Below, one piece after another: positions 1 to 6,382 of a DNA stretch of 8,979 nucleotides. A model generated the notes under the pieces. The model saw only the letters and a program-made list of their open reading frames with translations. It did no database searches and was not told the DNA's origin. Numbering within the stretch: position 1 is the stretch's first letter; each line of letters starts with the position of its first letter. The stretch spans positions 1 to 8,979 of the forward strand of contig JALNXV010000126.1 of assembly GCA_023230175.1 (NCBI GenBank). Direction: 5' to 3'. A program made the translations under genes and the position numbers. Source of the DNA: Candidatus Cloacimonadota bacterium (GTDB lineage Bacteria; Cloacimonadota; Cloacimonadia; Cloacimonadales; WRIO01).

Positions 1-50
1 AAACGGGCTCTTGCCAAGCCGGCCAAGATATGATTAAATAATATCGTTCT
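1..50. other. Left edge: unresolved flank of tRNA-Gln
   Basis: These 50 bases are too few to assign. Frame 1 reads KRALAKPAKI and stops at TGA 31-33, which could be the basic C-terminus of an upstream gene, but all three plus frames end within 40 bases, so this is not decisive. Alternatively it is the tRNA promoter: TTGCCA (11-16) stands 18 bases before TAAATA (35-40), a reasonable distance upstream of the tRNA start at 51. The first 25 bases are clearly more GC-rich than what follows. Confidence 0.25.
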
Positions 51-121
51 TCGGGGATCGTCTAATGGTAGGACAACAGGTTCTGGTCCTGTTTATCGGA
101 GTTCGAATCTCTGTCCCCGAG
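51..121 (+). tRNA. tRNA-Gln (anticodon CTG)
   Basis: A complete cloverleaf can be folded by eye. The 7-bp acceptor stem is TCGGGGA (51-57) with TCCCCGA (114-120). The D stem is GTC (60-62) with GAC (72-74). The anticodon stem ACAGG (76-80) pairs with CCTGT (88-92) around the loop TTCTGGT, giving anticodon CTG at 83-85, which reads CAG glutamine codons. The T stem CGGAG (97-101) pairs with CTCTG (109-113), including one G-U pair, around the loop TTCGAAT. The weak first pair U1-A72 and the G discriminator (121) match what is known of bacterial glutamine tRNAs. The 3' CCA is not encoded; the sequence continues CATG, so a nucleotidyltransferase must add it. Confidence 0.96.
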
Positions 122-130
122 CATGTATAA

Positions 131-160
131 AAAATAGACTAATTTTAGTCTATTTTTTTT
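131..160 (+). terminator. Intrinsic terminator of the tRNA-Gln unit
   Basis: TAGACT (135-140) and AGTCTA (147-152) form a stem around AATTTT. Flanking AAAA/TTTT extends it to 10 bp, and it is followed by a run of eight T (153-160). It begins ten bases after the tRNA end, so it most likely ends the tRNA transcript. The stem is mostly A-T, but the T run is strong. Confidence 0.8.
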
Positions 161-168
161 GTTAAGTA

Positions 169-197
169 TTGACTTAATTATAAATATGTGATTTAAT
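169..197 (+). promoter_or_regulatory. Sigma70-type promoter of the AlaRS-like gene
   Basis: TTGACT (169-174) is separated by 17 bases from TTTAAT (192-197). An overlapping TAATAT (194-199) would give 19 bases. The predicted start near 204 leaves an untranslated leader of about 50 bases before the ATG at 257. The promoter sits directly behind the tRNA terminator, so the downstream gene has its own transcription unit. Confidence 0.6.
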
Positions 198-244
198 ATA
201 GGCAGTACATTAAAAAATAAATCCCGAAATTAAAACTAATAAGA

Positions 245-250
245 AAGGAG
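245..250 (+). promoter_or_regulatory. Strong Shine-Dalgarno of the AlaRS-like gene
   Basis: AAGGAG lies six bases before ATG 257 and fixes that start. It stands out because alaS, oppA and oppB further down have no recognisable Shine-Dalgarno. Confidence 0.8.
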
Positions 251-256
251 AATATA

Positions 257-1558
257 ATGAAATTTAAAGCTAATGATGTAAGGGAAGACTTTCTGAACTT
301 CTTCAAAAAAAATGGACACATGGAAATTGAAAATTTATCCTTGATTCCTCAAAATGACCCCACGTTGCTTATTATCAATTCTGGCATGGCACCGCTTAAG
401 GATTATTTTACAGGGGAAAGTATTCCTCCTAGTAAAAGAATGTGTAATATTCAAAAGTGTGTCCGCACAATTGATATTAATAGCGTCGGCGATCCTCACC
501 ACTTAACTTTTTTTGAGATGCTTGGTAATTGGTCTATCGGTGATTATTCTAAAAAAGAAGCAATTGAATTCGGATGGCGACTCATTAAAGACGTCTTCCA
601 AATTGATACTTCAAAAATTATAGTAACCGTTTTTGGTGGCGATAAATCGTTGCCCGGAATTTCAGCTGACATGGAATCATTTGAAATTTGGTTAAATTAT
701 CTTCCTAAAGATAGAATAATCTTATTAGATGCTGATTCTAATTTTTGGGGACCAACAAGCGACACTGGACCATGTGGGCCATGTACAGAAATTATATTTG
801 ATCGTGGAATTAAAAACGGTTGCGGAAAAGTTGACTGCGGTCCTGAATGCGAATGTGGTAGATTCTTGGAAATTTGGAACGTTGGTGTGTTTATGCAGTA
901 TTTTATGCATGAAGATGGAAGTTTAACTAAGCTTCCAATGAATTGTGTTGATGCTGGCGCTGGCTTGGAAAGATTCGCCATGATTCTTCAGGGGGTTGAA
1001 TCAGTATATGAAACTGACTTGTTTATTCCATTGATTGAAGTTTTGACAAACAAAATTGATATTAATAAAAATAAACGAGAAATTAGAATTATTGCTGATC
1101 ACGTTAGAGCTTCTGTATTCATGTTAGCAGACGGTATAATTCCTGGAAAAACAAAAAGAGAATATGTTTTAAGAAGGATTATGCGAAGAGCTTTGTTGTA
1201 TTTAACAATACTGGAAGTTGATTGCCAATTATTTTGGGACGTTTCTCAAGTTGTTATTCGCGAATATTCTTGTCGCTACCCAGAGTTAAAAGATGGAGAA
1301 GATTTTATTAAAAATGTAATATTTTCAGAAATAACTTCATTTAATAAAGTTCTAAGTAAAGGTTTAAGAGAATTAGATAGGATTATAAAATCATCTACAT
1401 CAGCAGTTATTTCAGGCGACGATGCCTTTAAATTACAGGATACTCTCGGGTTCCCAATTGATTTAATATGCGAAATCGCTGGCAATAAAGGAATGACGGT
1501 TGATAAAGAAAGATTTAATTTCCTGCTAGAAGAGCAAAGACAAAGAAGCAGAAAATAA
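257..1558 (+). CDS. Stand-alone alanyl-tRNA synthetase-like aminoacylation module (no editing or C-Ala domain)
   Basis: A class II synthetase of the AlaRS family, expected in the cytosol, activating alanine or a related amino acid with ATP. The whole 433-residue protein aligns with the catalytic plus tRNA-recognition part of AlaRS. Landmarks in order: motif 1 region NSGMAPLKDYF (41-51), motif 2 region HHLTFFEMLGNWSIGDY (81-97), TGPCGPCTEIIFD (170-182), a cysteine cluster C189/C194/C198/C200 that may bind zinc, FLEIWN (203-208), motif 3 region VDAGAGLERF (231-240) with the alanine-binding Asp232, and the helical domain with YVLRRIMRRAL (303-313) and DTLGFPIDL (395-403). It ends at EEQRQRSRK, about where E. 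coli AlaRS (876 aa) passes into its editing part; an E. coli N-terminal fragment of about 461 residues is known to be active. There is no decayed editing domain downstream, only a terminator, so the short form looks genuine. Oddities: His at the motif 2 Arg position, and PGK instead of PSN before YVLRR. It could be a second synthetase, a tRNA-independent amino acid activator, or a discriminating paralog. Family is certain, role is not. Confidence 0.9.
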   Translation: MKFKANDVREDFLNFFKKNGHMEIENLSLIPQNDPTLLIINSGMAPLKDYFTGESIPPSKRMCNIQKCVRTIDINSVGDPHHLTFFEMLGNWSIGDYSKKEAIEFGWRLIKDVFQIDTSKIIVTVFGGDKSLPGISADMESFEIWLNYLPKDRIILLDADSNFWGPTSDTGPCGPCTEIIFDRGIKNGCGKVDCGPECECGRFLEIWNVGVFMQYFMHEDGSLTKLPMNCVDAGAGLERFAMILQGVESVYETDLFIPLIEVLTNKIDINKNKREIRIIADHVRASVFMLADGIIPGKTKREYVLRRIMRRALLYLTILEVDCQLFWDVSQVVIREYSCRYPELKDGEDFIKNVIFSEITSFNKVLSKGLRELDRIIKSSTSAVISGDDAFKLQDTLGFPIDLICEIAGNKGMTVDKERFNFLLEEQRQRSRK

Positions 1559-1570
1559 TGCGTACTTAGA

Positions 1571-1599
1571 GGAGCGGGAATTAAAACCGCTCCTTTTTT
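1571..1599 (+). terminator. Intrinsic terminator of the AlaRS-like gene
   Basis: GGAGCGG (1571-1577) pairs perfectly with CCGCTCC (1587-1593) around a nine-base A/T-rich loop and is followed directly by six T. It starts 12 bases after the stop codon. This is the strongest terminator in the window and separates this gene from alaS. Confidence 0.93.
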
Positions 1600-1636
1600 A
1601 ATATTTATTTCAAAATGAAAGTAGAACGGAGGCTAT

Positions 1637-1669
1637 ATGTTGACTGAAATTGACAAATATAGTTATTAA
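1637..1669 (+). CDS. Possible 10-codon leader peptide upstream of alaS
   Basis: ATG at 1637 opens a ten-residue frame, MLTEIDKYSY, closed by TAA at 1667-1669. GGAGG (1628-1632) stands four bases before it, the best Shine-Dalgarno in the alaS region. The stop abuts the inverted repeat that begins at 1670, the layout of a leader peptide in front of an attenuator. Against this, there are no alanine codons, no clear promoter between the terminator at 1571-1599 and this frame, and such a short frame with a purine run can arise by chance. Confidence 0.22.
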   Translation: MLTEIDKYSY

Positions 1670-1726
1670 TTTGTAAAGTTAATTCGCATGAAATGCTCAG
1701 AAATTTCATAAATATTAATTTACAAA
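1670..1726 (+). repeat. Long imperfect inverted repeat ahead of alaS
   Basis: Three paired segments nest inside each other: TTTGTAAA (1670-1677) with TTTACAAA (1719-1726), TTAAT (1679-1683) with ATTAA (1714-1718), and ATGAAAT (1688-1694) with ATTTCAT (1703-1709), closing on the loop GCTCAGAA. Only one bulged G and a four-by-four internal loop interrupt 20 base pairs. The right arm contains the -35 box of the alaS promoter, so it could be a DNA operator; if transcription enters from upstream it could be an RNA hairpin. No T run follows, so it is not a classical terminator. Confidence 0.55.
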
Positions 1727-1747
1727 ACCGTTTAACTTCGTTATTAT
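1719..1747 (+). promoter_or_regulatory. Sigma70-type promoter of the alaS-opp unit
   Basis: TTTACA (1719-1724) is 17 bases before TATTAT (1742-1747). Start would be near 1754, giving a leader of about 63 bases to ATG 1817. A second, weaker candidate lies upstream: TTGACT (1640-1645), 18 bases, TATTAA (1664-1669). A transcript from that one would begin inside the inverted repeat. No further good promoter is seen before the opp genes. Confidence 0.6.
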
Positions 1748-1816
1748 AGTATCAGGAAGATAAGCTATAAATTAAATAAAAAAATTGTAGAAAAAATAAA
1801 GAAATTATTAAACAAT

Positions 1817-3736
1817 ATGACAGGACAGGAACTACGAGAAAAATATCTGGAATTTTTTAAATCGAAGGGGCACACTATTATCCCTTCGGCTTCTTTAATT
1901 CCTGAAAATGACCCAACAACACTATTTACAAGTTCTGGTATGCAACCGATGGTGCCGTATTTATTAGGCGAAATACATCCTATGGGAACTAGAATTGTTG
2001 ATTCTCAGAAATGTTTTCGAGCAGTGGATATTGAGGAAATTGGCGACAATAGACATACGACCATGTTTGAAATGCTTGGAAATTGGTCACTTGGTGATTA
2101 TTTTAAAAAAGAGCAGATTAGATGGATGTTTGAATTTCTGACTAAAGAAGTCGGACTTAATCCTAAAAATCTTTACGTTACAGTCTTTAGAGGATATGAA
2201 ACTTTAAAAATTCCACGTGATAATGAAGCTGTAAATACTTGGCAAGAATTATTTAGTAGCGCAGGGATTAACTCTGAGGCTATTGATTTTTCAGAGAAAA
2301 ACGGCATGCAAAATGGTAGAATTTTTTATTATGCTGTTGAAAAAAATTGGTGGTCACGTTCTGGCGTACCGGCCAATATGCCATTAGGTGAACCAGGCGG
2401 ACCAGACAGTGAAATATTTTGGGATTTTGGCGCTGAACTAAAGTTACATGAAAATTCCGAATTTAAAGAACAGCTATGTCACGTAAATTGTGATTGTGGG
2501 CGATTTTTGGAAATTGGCAATAATGTTTTCATGCAATACGTGAAAACAGAAAAAGGTTTTGAGTTGTTGCCAAAGGGAAATATTGATTTTGGCGGAGGAT
2601 TGGAAAGAATATTAGCAGCTAAAAATGGTGATCCAGATATTTTCAAGACGGATTTGTTTATGCCAATTATCAATAAAATAGAAGAGATATCAGGTAAAAA
2701 ATATGGCGAATCAGCCGGTATCTATGATATGAGGGTAATTACCGATCATTTAAAAGCAGCTACATTTTTAATTGCGGATGGAGTGGTGCCAAGTAATACA
2801 CAACAGGGTTATGTATTGCGCCGTCTAATTCGACGAGCTATTCGCTATAGTCTTCTGTTAGGGATAGAAAATAATTTTACTAAACTAATTTCAGAAGTTG
2901 TTATTGAGATATATAAAGAGCAATATAAGAAATTGGAAGAAAATAGAAATACAATTTTTATAGAGTTGGAAAATGAGGAAAAAAAATTCAGGGGAACGCT
3001 TATTAAAGGATTAGAGATACTTAATAAAACAATTAATAATTTGCCAGTGACTATTTCTGAGGGAATTGATTATCAAGAGGATACTCAAATTTTTGCCAAA
3101 AGAATTTTCGATTTATATCAAACGCATGGATTTCCGCTGGAATTGATTTTAGAGGAATTGAAGAATAGAAATTTTAAAAAATTTGGAGAAGAAAAAATTA
3201 TTCAAATTTTTAATGAGGAATTTAAAAAACATCAAGAACTTTCCCGAACTGCTTCAGCTGGATTGTTTAAGGGTGGTTTAGCGGATAGTAATGTGGAAAC
3301 GACAAAATTGCATACAGCTGCTCATTTAATGCTATCTGGCTTGCGCAAAGTTTTAGGTGACGGTGTTTTTCAAAAAGGTTCTAATATCACGGCTGAAAGA
3401 CTCCGTTTTGATTTTACACATATAGAAAAAATGACTGATGATCAGATAAAAGAAGTTGAAAACTTCGTAAATGAGGCAATTTTGGTTGACGCCGACGTAC
3501 TTCGACAAGAGATGTCTCTTAGCGAGGCTAAAGCTAGTGGCGCAATGGGTGTTTTTGACGATAAATATGGCGAAAAAGTAAATGTTTATACTGTTTCAAA
3601 AAACGGAGTAGTGTTTAGTAGAGAAATTTGTGGAGGACCTCATGTTGATCATACGGGTGTCATGGGACATTTTAAAATTCAGAAAGAGGAATCATCCTCG
3701 GCCGGTATAAGAAGAATTAAGGCAGTTTTAATATAA
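1817..3736 (+). CDS. alaS: Alanine--tRNA ligase, compact form with editing core
   Basis: Charges tRNA-Ala with alanine in the cytosol and hydrolyses mischarged Ser- or Gly-tRNA-Ala. At 639 residues it is much shorter than the usual 850-900. Catalytic domain: SGMQPM (40-45), DNRHTTMFEMLGNWSLGDYF (77-96, motif 2 with Arg79), GEPGGPDSEIFWDFG (191-205) where most bacteria have GPCGPCSE, a CHVNCDCGRF cluster (221-230), and IDFGGGLER (256-264, motif 3). The helical tRNA-recognition domain has VPSNTQQGYVLRR (324-336) and YQTHGFP (434-440). The editing site is complete: HTAAH (499-503) and CGGPH (605-609) supply the zinc ligands. The beta-barrel with GGGQ that normally precedes HxxxH is absent, replaced by a short linker ending FKGGLAD (484-490). 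The protein ends at RRIKAVLI, so the coiled coil and C-Ala domain are missing. No Shine-Dalgarno precedes the ATG; the start is chosen because homology begins at once. oppA follows after 29 bases. Confidence 0.96.
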   Translation: MTGQELREKYLEFFKSKGHTIIPSASLIPENDPTTLFTSSGMQPMVPYLLGEIHPMGTRIVDSQKCFRAVDIEEIGDNRHTTMFEMLGNWSLGDYFKKEQIRWMFEFLTKEVGLNPKNLYVTVFRGYETLKIPRDNEAVNTWQELFSSAGINSEAIDFSEKNGMQNGRIFYYAVEKNWWSRSGVPANMPLGEPGGPDSEIFWDFGAELKLHENSEFKEQLCHVNCDCGRFLEIGNNVFMQYVKTEKGFELLPKGNIDFGGGLERILAAKNGDPDIFKTDLFMPIINKIEEISGKKYGESAGIYDMRVITDHLKAATFLIADGVVPSNTQQGYVLRRLIRRAIRYSLLLGIENNFTKLISEVVIEIYKEQYKKLEENRNTIFIELENEEKKFRGTLIKGLEILNKTINNLPVTISEGIDYQEDTQIFAKRIFDLYQTHGFPLELILEELKNRNFKKFGEEKIIQIFNEEFKKHQELSRTASAGLFKGGLADSNVETTKLHTAAHLMLSGLRKVLGDGVFQKGSNITAERLRFDFTHIEKMTDDQIKEVENFVNEAILVDADVLRQEMSLSEAKASGAMGVFDDKYGEKVNVYTVSKNGVVFSREICGGPHVDHTGVMGHFKIQKEESSSAGIRRIKAVLI

Positions 3737-3765
3737 TTAAAAAAATTTATTAAATTTATTAAATT

Positions 3766-5376
3766 ATGAAAAAAGCAATTTTAATTCCAGTAATTATTTT
3801 AGCCATGTTTTTCTTGTCAGGATGTTCTTACAATAAGCAAAAAAATCAAGAACCGTTAACAAAAAACACTTTAAACGTTTCAGTATCAGTTGAACCAGTC
3901 AGTATTGACCCAGCAAAATGTTTGTCGATGGATGCATGTTCTGTTCTTACAAATTTATTTGAAGGACTCGTTAATTTCGACAAAAATGGCAATTTTGTGC
4001 CAGGTGTAGCTACGAGTTGGGTTGCAAACGAAGATTACACTAAGTTTACTTTTTATTTACGCAATAACGCACAATGGTCGGACGGATCAAATGTTACTGC
4101 AGAAGATTTTAAGTACGCTTGGCTTAGAACACTTAATCCCGAGACCGCTTCTTCATTCGCTTATTATCTTTATTATATTAAGAACGCTGAAAGTTATAAT
4201 GCTGGTAGAGTGGACGCATCTCAAGTTGGTATTAATGTTATCGATCCTTATACCTTAGAAGTTAATTTAGAGAATCCTTGTTCATATTTTCTCAGTTTAA
4301 CAACCTTAGCAGGGTATTATCCTATTAAATCAAATATTATTAAAGACCATGGTGATAAATGGACTCAAGATGTTGCTACTTATATAACTAATGGCGCTTA
4401 CAAACTTAAGGAATGGCAACACGACACAAATTTATTGATCGAGAAAAATAATAATTATTGGGACAGTAATAGCGTTTACATTCCAAATATTAATTTTCTT
4501 CTCATGGCCGACGCCACTACAATTATTAATGCCTATGAAACCGGAGAACTAGATTTTATCGAATACACCCTTAAGCCTGACGAGATGGCTCAAATAGCTG
4601 AAATAAAATATGCTGATTTCGTTTACACTAGATTGGTTGAGTTTAATTTAAATAAAGAAATTTTCAAAGATGTTCGCGTCAGAGAAGCTATAAATATCGC
4701 CTTAGACCGCGATAATATGGTTTCACTTGTTGGACAGGGAAATTTTCCAATGCAATATTTTATTCCTTCAGGATTTCGTATGCCAGACACAGGAATGGAT
4801 TATCGAGAAATTTACACTAACAAATATTTTGAAAGTACGCCAGACATAGAGCGCGCAAATAAATTATTAGCTGAAGCAGGATACGCCGATGGTAAGGGAA
4901 TCCCAACTCTAACTTATCTATGTAATACTATTGGGTACAATGTAGCAAATGCCGAGATATTTAAAAATCAACTGGCAAAAATAGGAGTTGATGTAAAAAT
5001 TGTTTCTCTAGACAAAAAAATAATGGTGGCTCAGCGTAACTCGGGTGATTATGATTTCACGCCTGTTAATTTGTTGGCTGAGTACCCAGATATTTCAGTT
5101 TTTCTATATTCCCTAAGGACAAAAGATTCAAGTAATTATGCGCATTATTCAAACGTTTTATACGATGACCTGTATACAAAAATTATAACTGAATCTGATG
5201 TAAAGACAAAATTTGAATTGGTCAATCAAGCTGAAAATATTTTGATGAAAGATTACCCAGTAATTCCATTATACATTAACCAAATGAGCTATATTGAAAA
5301 CGGTAGTGTTGAAGGATATACACATGATACGGCAGGAAGACTATCTTTTGTGCATGCAAAAATTATTAAAGATTAA
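3766..5376 (+). CDS. oppA: Oligopeptide ABC transporter substrate-binding lipoprotein
   Basis: Extracytoplasmic binding protein of the SBP_bac_5 (OppA/DppA) family that captures peptides for the permease encoded next. The start is fixed by a lipoprotein signal: MKK, a hydrophobic stretch (4-17), and the lipobox LSGC with Cys20 as the lipidated residue, followed by a polar linker. Family features in order: an early SIDPAKC segment (46-52), LFEGLVNFDKNGNFVPGVA (64-82), WSDGSNVTAEDFKYAWLRTL (104-123), TNGAYKLKEW (208-217), VRVREAINIALDR (303-315), and NQAENILMKDYPVIPLYINQ (487-506). The FAYYLYYIKNAESYNAG stretch (131-147) resembles OppA proteins of the Gram-positive type. Length of 536 residues is normal. 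It lies 29 bases behind alaS in an A/T-only gap with no promoter or Shine-Dalgarno that I can see. Peptide is the most likely ligand, but family members also bind nickel, sugars or other compounds, so specificity is inferred. Confidence 0.93.
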   Translation: MKKAILIPVIILAMFFLSGCSYNKQKNQEPLTKNTLNVSVSVEPVSIDPAKCLSMDACSVLTNLFEGLVNFDKNGNFVPGVATSWVANEDYTKFTFYLRNNAQWSDGSNVTAEDFKYAWLRTLNPETASSFAYYLYYIKNAESYNAGRVDASQVGINVIDPYTLEVNLENPCSYFLSLTTLAGYYPIKSNIIKDHGDKWTQDVATYITNGAYKLKEWQHDTNLLIEKNNNYWDSNSVYIPNINFLLMADATTIINAYETGELDFIEYTLKPDEMAQIAEIKYADFVYTRLVEFNLNKEIFKDVRVREAINIALDRDNMVSLVGQGNFPMQYFIPSGFRMPDTGMDYREIYTNKYFESTPDIERANKLLAEAGYADGKGIPTLTYLCNTIGYNVANAEIFKNQLAKIGVDVKIVSLDKKIMVAQRNSGDYDFTPVNLLAEYPDISVFLYSLRTKDSSNYAHYSNVLYDDLYTKIITESDVKTKFELVNQAENILMKDYPVIPLYINQMSYIENGSVEGYTHDTAGRLSFVHAKIIKD

Positions 5377-5399
5377 TTGATCGTATAATTACGTTTATG

Positions 5400-5423
5400 C
5401 AAATCGCGAGGGGCGACTTTTTG
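5400..5423 (+). promoter_or_regulatory. Weak hairpin between oppA and oppB (possible attenuator)
   Basis: TCGC (5404-5407) pairs with GCGA (5413-5416) around GAGGG, and five T follow after one C. Outer CAAA (5400-5403) and TTTG (5420-5423) can pair across a gap. The GC-rich core stands out in an 85-base A/T-rich spacer. A partial terminator here would lower expression of the permease relative to the binding protein, a common arrangement in such operons. A TATAAT (5384-5389) just upstream lacks a convincing -35 box. Confidence 0.35.
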
Positions 5424-5461
5424 TAAATAAATTTAATCGGATGCATTAATTACATATCAAA

Positions 5462-6382
5462 ATGATAAAAAGAATAATTTATAATCTTGTAATTTTTATT
5501 ATATCTATATTCATTATAAGCACGATAACTTTTTTTTTGTTTGAACTAGTTCCAGGTAATATATATGATACAGATTTAATAAAAAGCGCAAATATTATAG
5601 CAAATATCAAAGAAAAATATGGACTTGATGAACATATTTCAACTCGATATTTTCTCATGCTTAAAAGCACTTTTTCTTTTGATTTTGGTAATTCTTTTAT
5701 ATATGATGGCCTTAGCGTAAATGAAATTATTGCAAAATATTTTCCCATCTCTGCCATATTGGGTTTAACCTCCCTAATATCGTCATTTATTGTTGGTGTA
5801 TTCATTGGCTACATATCAAGCAATAGTAAAAGCATAAAAAATATATTTTTCATAATTATTATTTTATTGATTAGTTTGCCAACGTTTATTATTGCTGTTT
5901 TTTTGCAATATTATTTTTGTGTTAAGTTTAACTTATTTCCGATCTTGTGGTCGGCAAATTGGATTAATTTTATATTACCAATCATTGCACTTAGCATATA
6001 TCCGACCACGTTTATTGCTAGATTGCTTTCAGAAAGTATCGCTGGAATAAAGAGCAGTGATTATGTGTTTGCAGCTAAGGCAAGAGGCTTAAACGAAATA
6101 AGGATATGGTTTTCTTATATTCTAAAAAACGCCATAACTCCCGTTATTTCATATATGGGACCTTTAACTGCAAGCTTACTGACTGGAAGTTTTATTGTAG
6201 AAACAATATTTAACATTCCTGGGTTGGGAAGATATTTTATTTATAGCATAAACAATCGTGACTACCCCGTAGTTATGGGGTTAACTTTGTTTTATGCTGT
6301 TATTTTAATATCAACTAATTTTATTGCCAATGTTTTTGTATCTGTTAATAACTATAAGGGCAAAAGAATTGAAAATCGATGA
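5462..6382 (+). CDS. oppB: Oligopeptide ABC transporter permease, OppB type
   Basis: Inner-membrane subunit of a peptide importer; pairs with OppC to form the channel and contacts the ATPase. At 306 residues it has the length of E. coli OppB. The N-terminal segment (about 7-29) ends in the family mark VPGN (30-33). GLDEHISTRY (54-63) and FDFGNS (73-78) match the conserved periplasmic region GLD..P...QY and GDLG.S. Further membrane segments lie near 97-119, 127-151, 167-188, 228-250 and 268-292, six in all. The cytoplasmic EAA loop that docks on the ATPase is DYVFAAKARGL (200-210), with ITPV (225-228) behind it. ETIFNIPGLGRY (247-258) is also typical. There is no Shine-Dalgarno before the ATG. 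The stop overlaps the oppC start by ATGA, implying coupled translation. Confidence 0.94.
   Translation: MIKRIIYNLVIFIISIFIISTITFFLFELVPGNIYDTDLIKSANIIANIKEKYGLDEHISTRYFLMLKSTFSFDFGNSFIYDGLSVNEIIAKYFPISAILGLTSLISSFIVGVFIGYISSNSKSIKNIFFIIIILLISLPTFIIAVFLQYYFCVKFNLFPILWSANWINFILPIIALSIYPTTFIARLLSESIAGIKSSDYVFAAKARGLNEIRIWFSYILKNAITPVISYMGPLTASLLTGSFIVETIFNIPGLGRYFIYSINNRDYPVVMGLTLFYAVILISTNFIANVFVSVNNYKGKRIENR

Noticed and set aside
697..981. Minus-strand open frame of 94 codons inside the AlaRS-like gene
   Set aside because: It runs antisense to a strongly conserved catalytic region and its translation shows no family features; other minus-strand frames at 1276-1485, 2479-2673, 6648-6845 and 7835-8143 are likewise shadows.
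1559..1640. Frameshifted continuation of the AlaRS-like gene into an editing domain
   Set aside because: All frames after the stop run directly into the terminator at 1571-1599; no HxxxH or CxxxH coding sequence follows before alaS.
1600..1816. T-box riboswitch in front of alaS
   Set aside because: No T-box consensus (TGGNACCGCG) and no terminator/antiterminator pair with a T run is present.
5479..5805. Minus-strand open frame of 108 codons opposite oppB
   Set aside because: The plus strand encodes a clear permease over the same bases; the antisense frame has no Shine-Dalgarno, promoter or recognisable domain.
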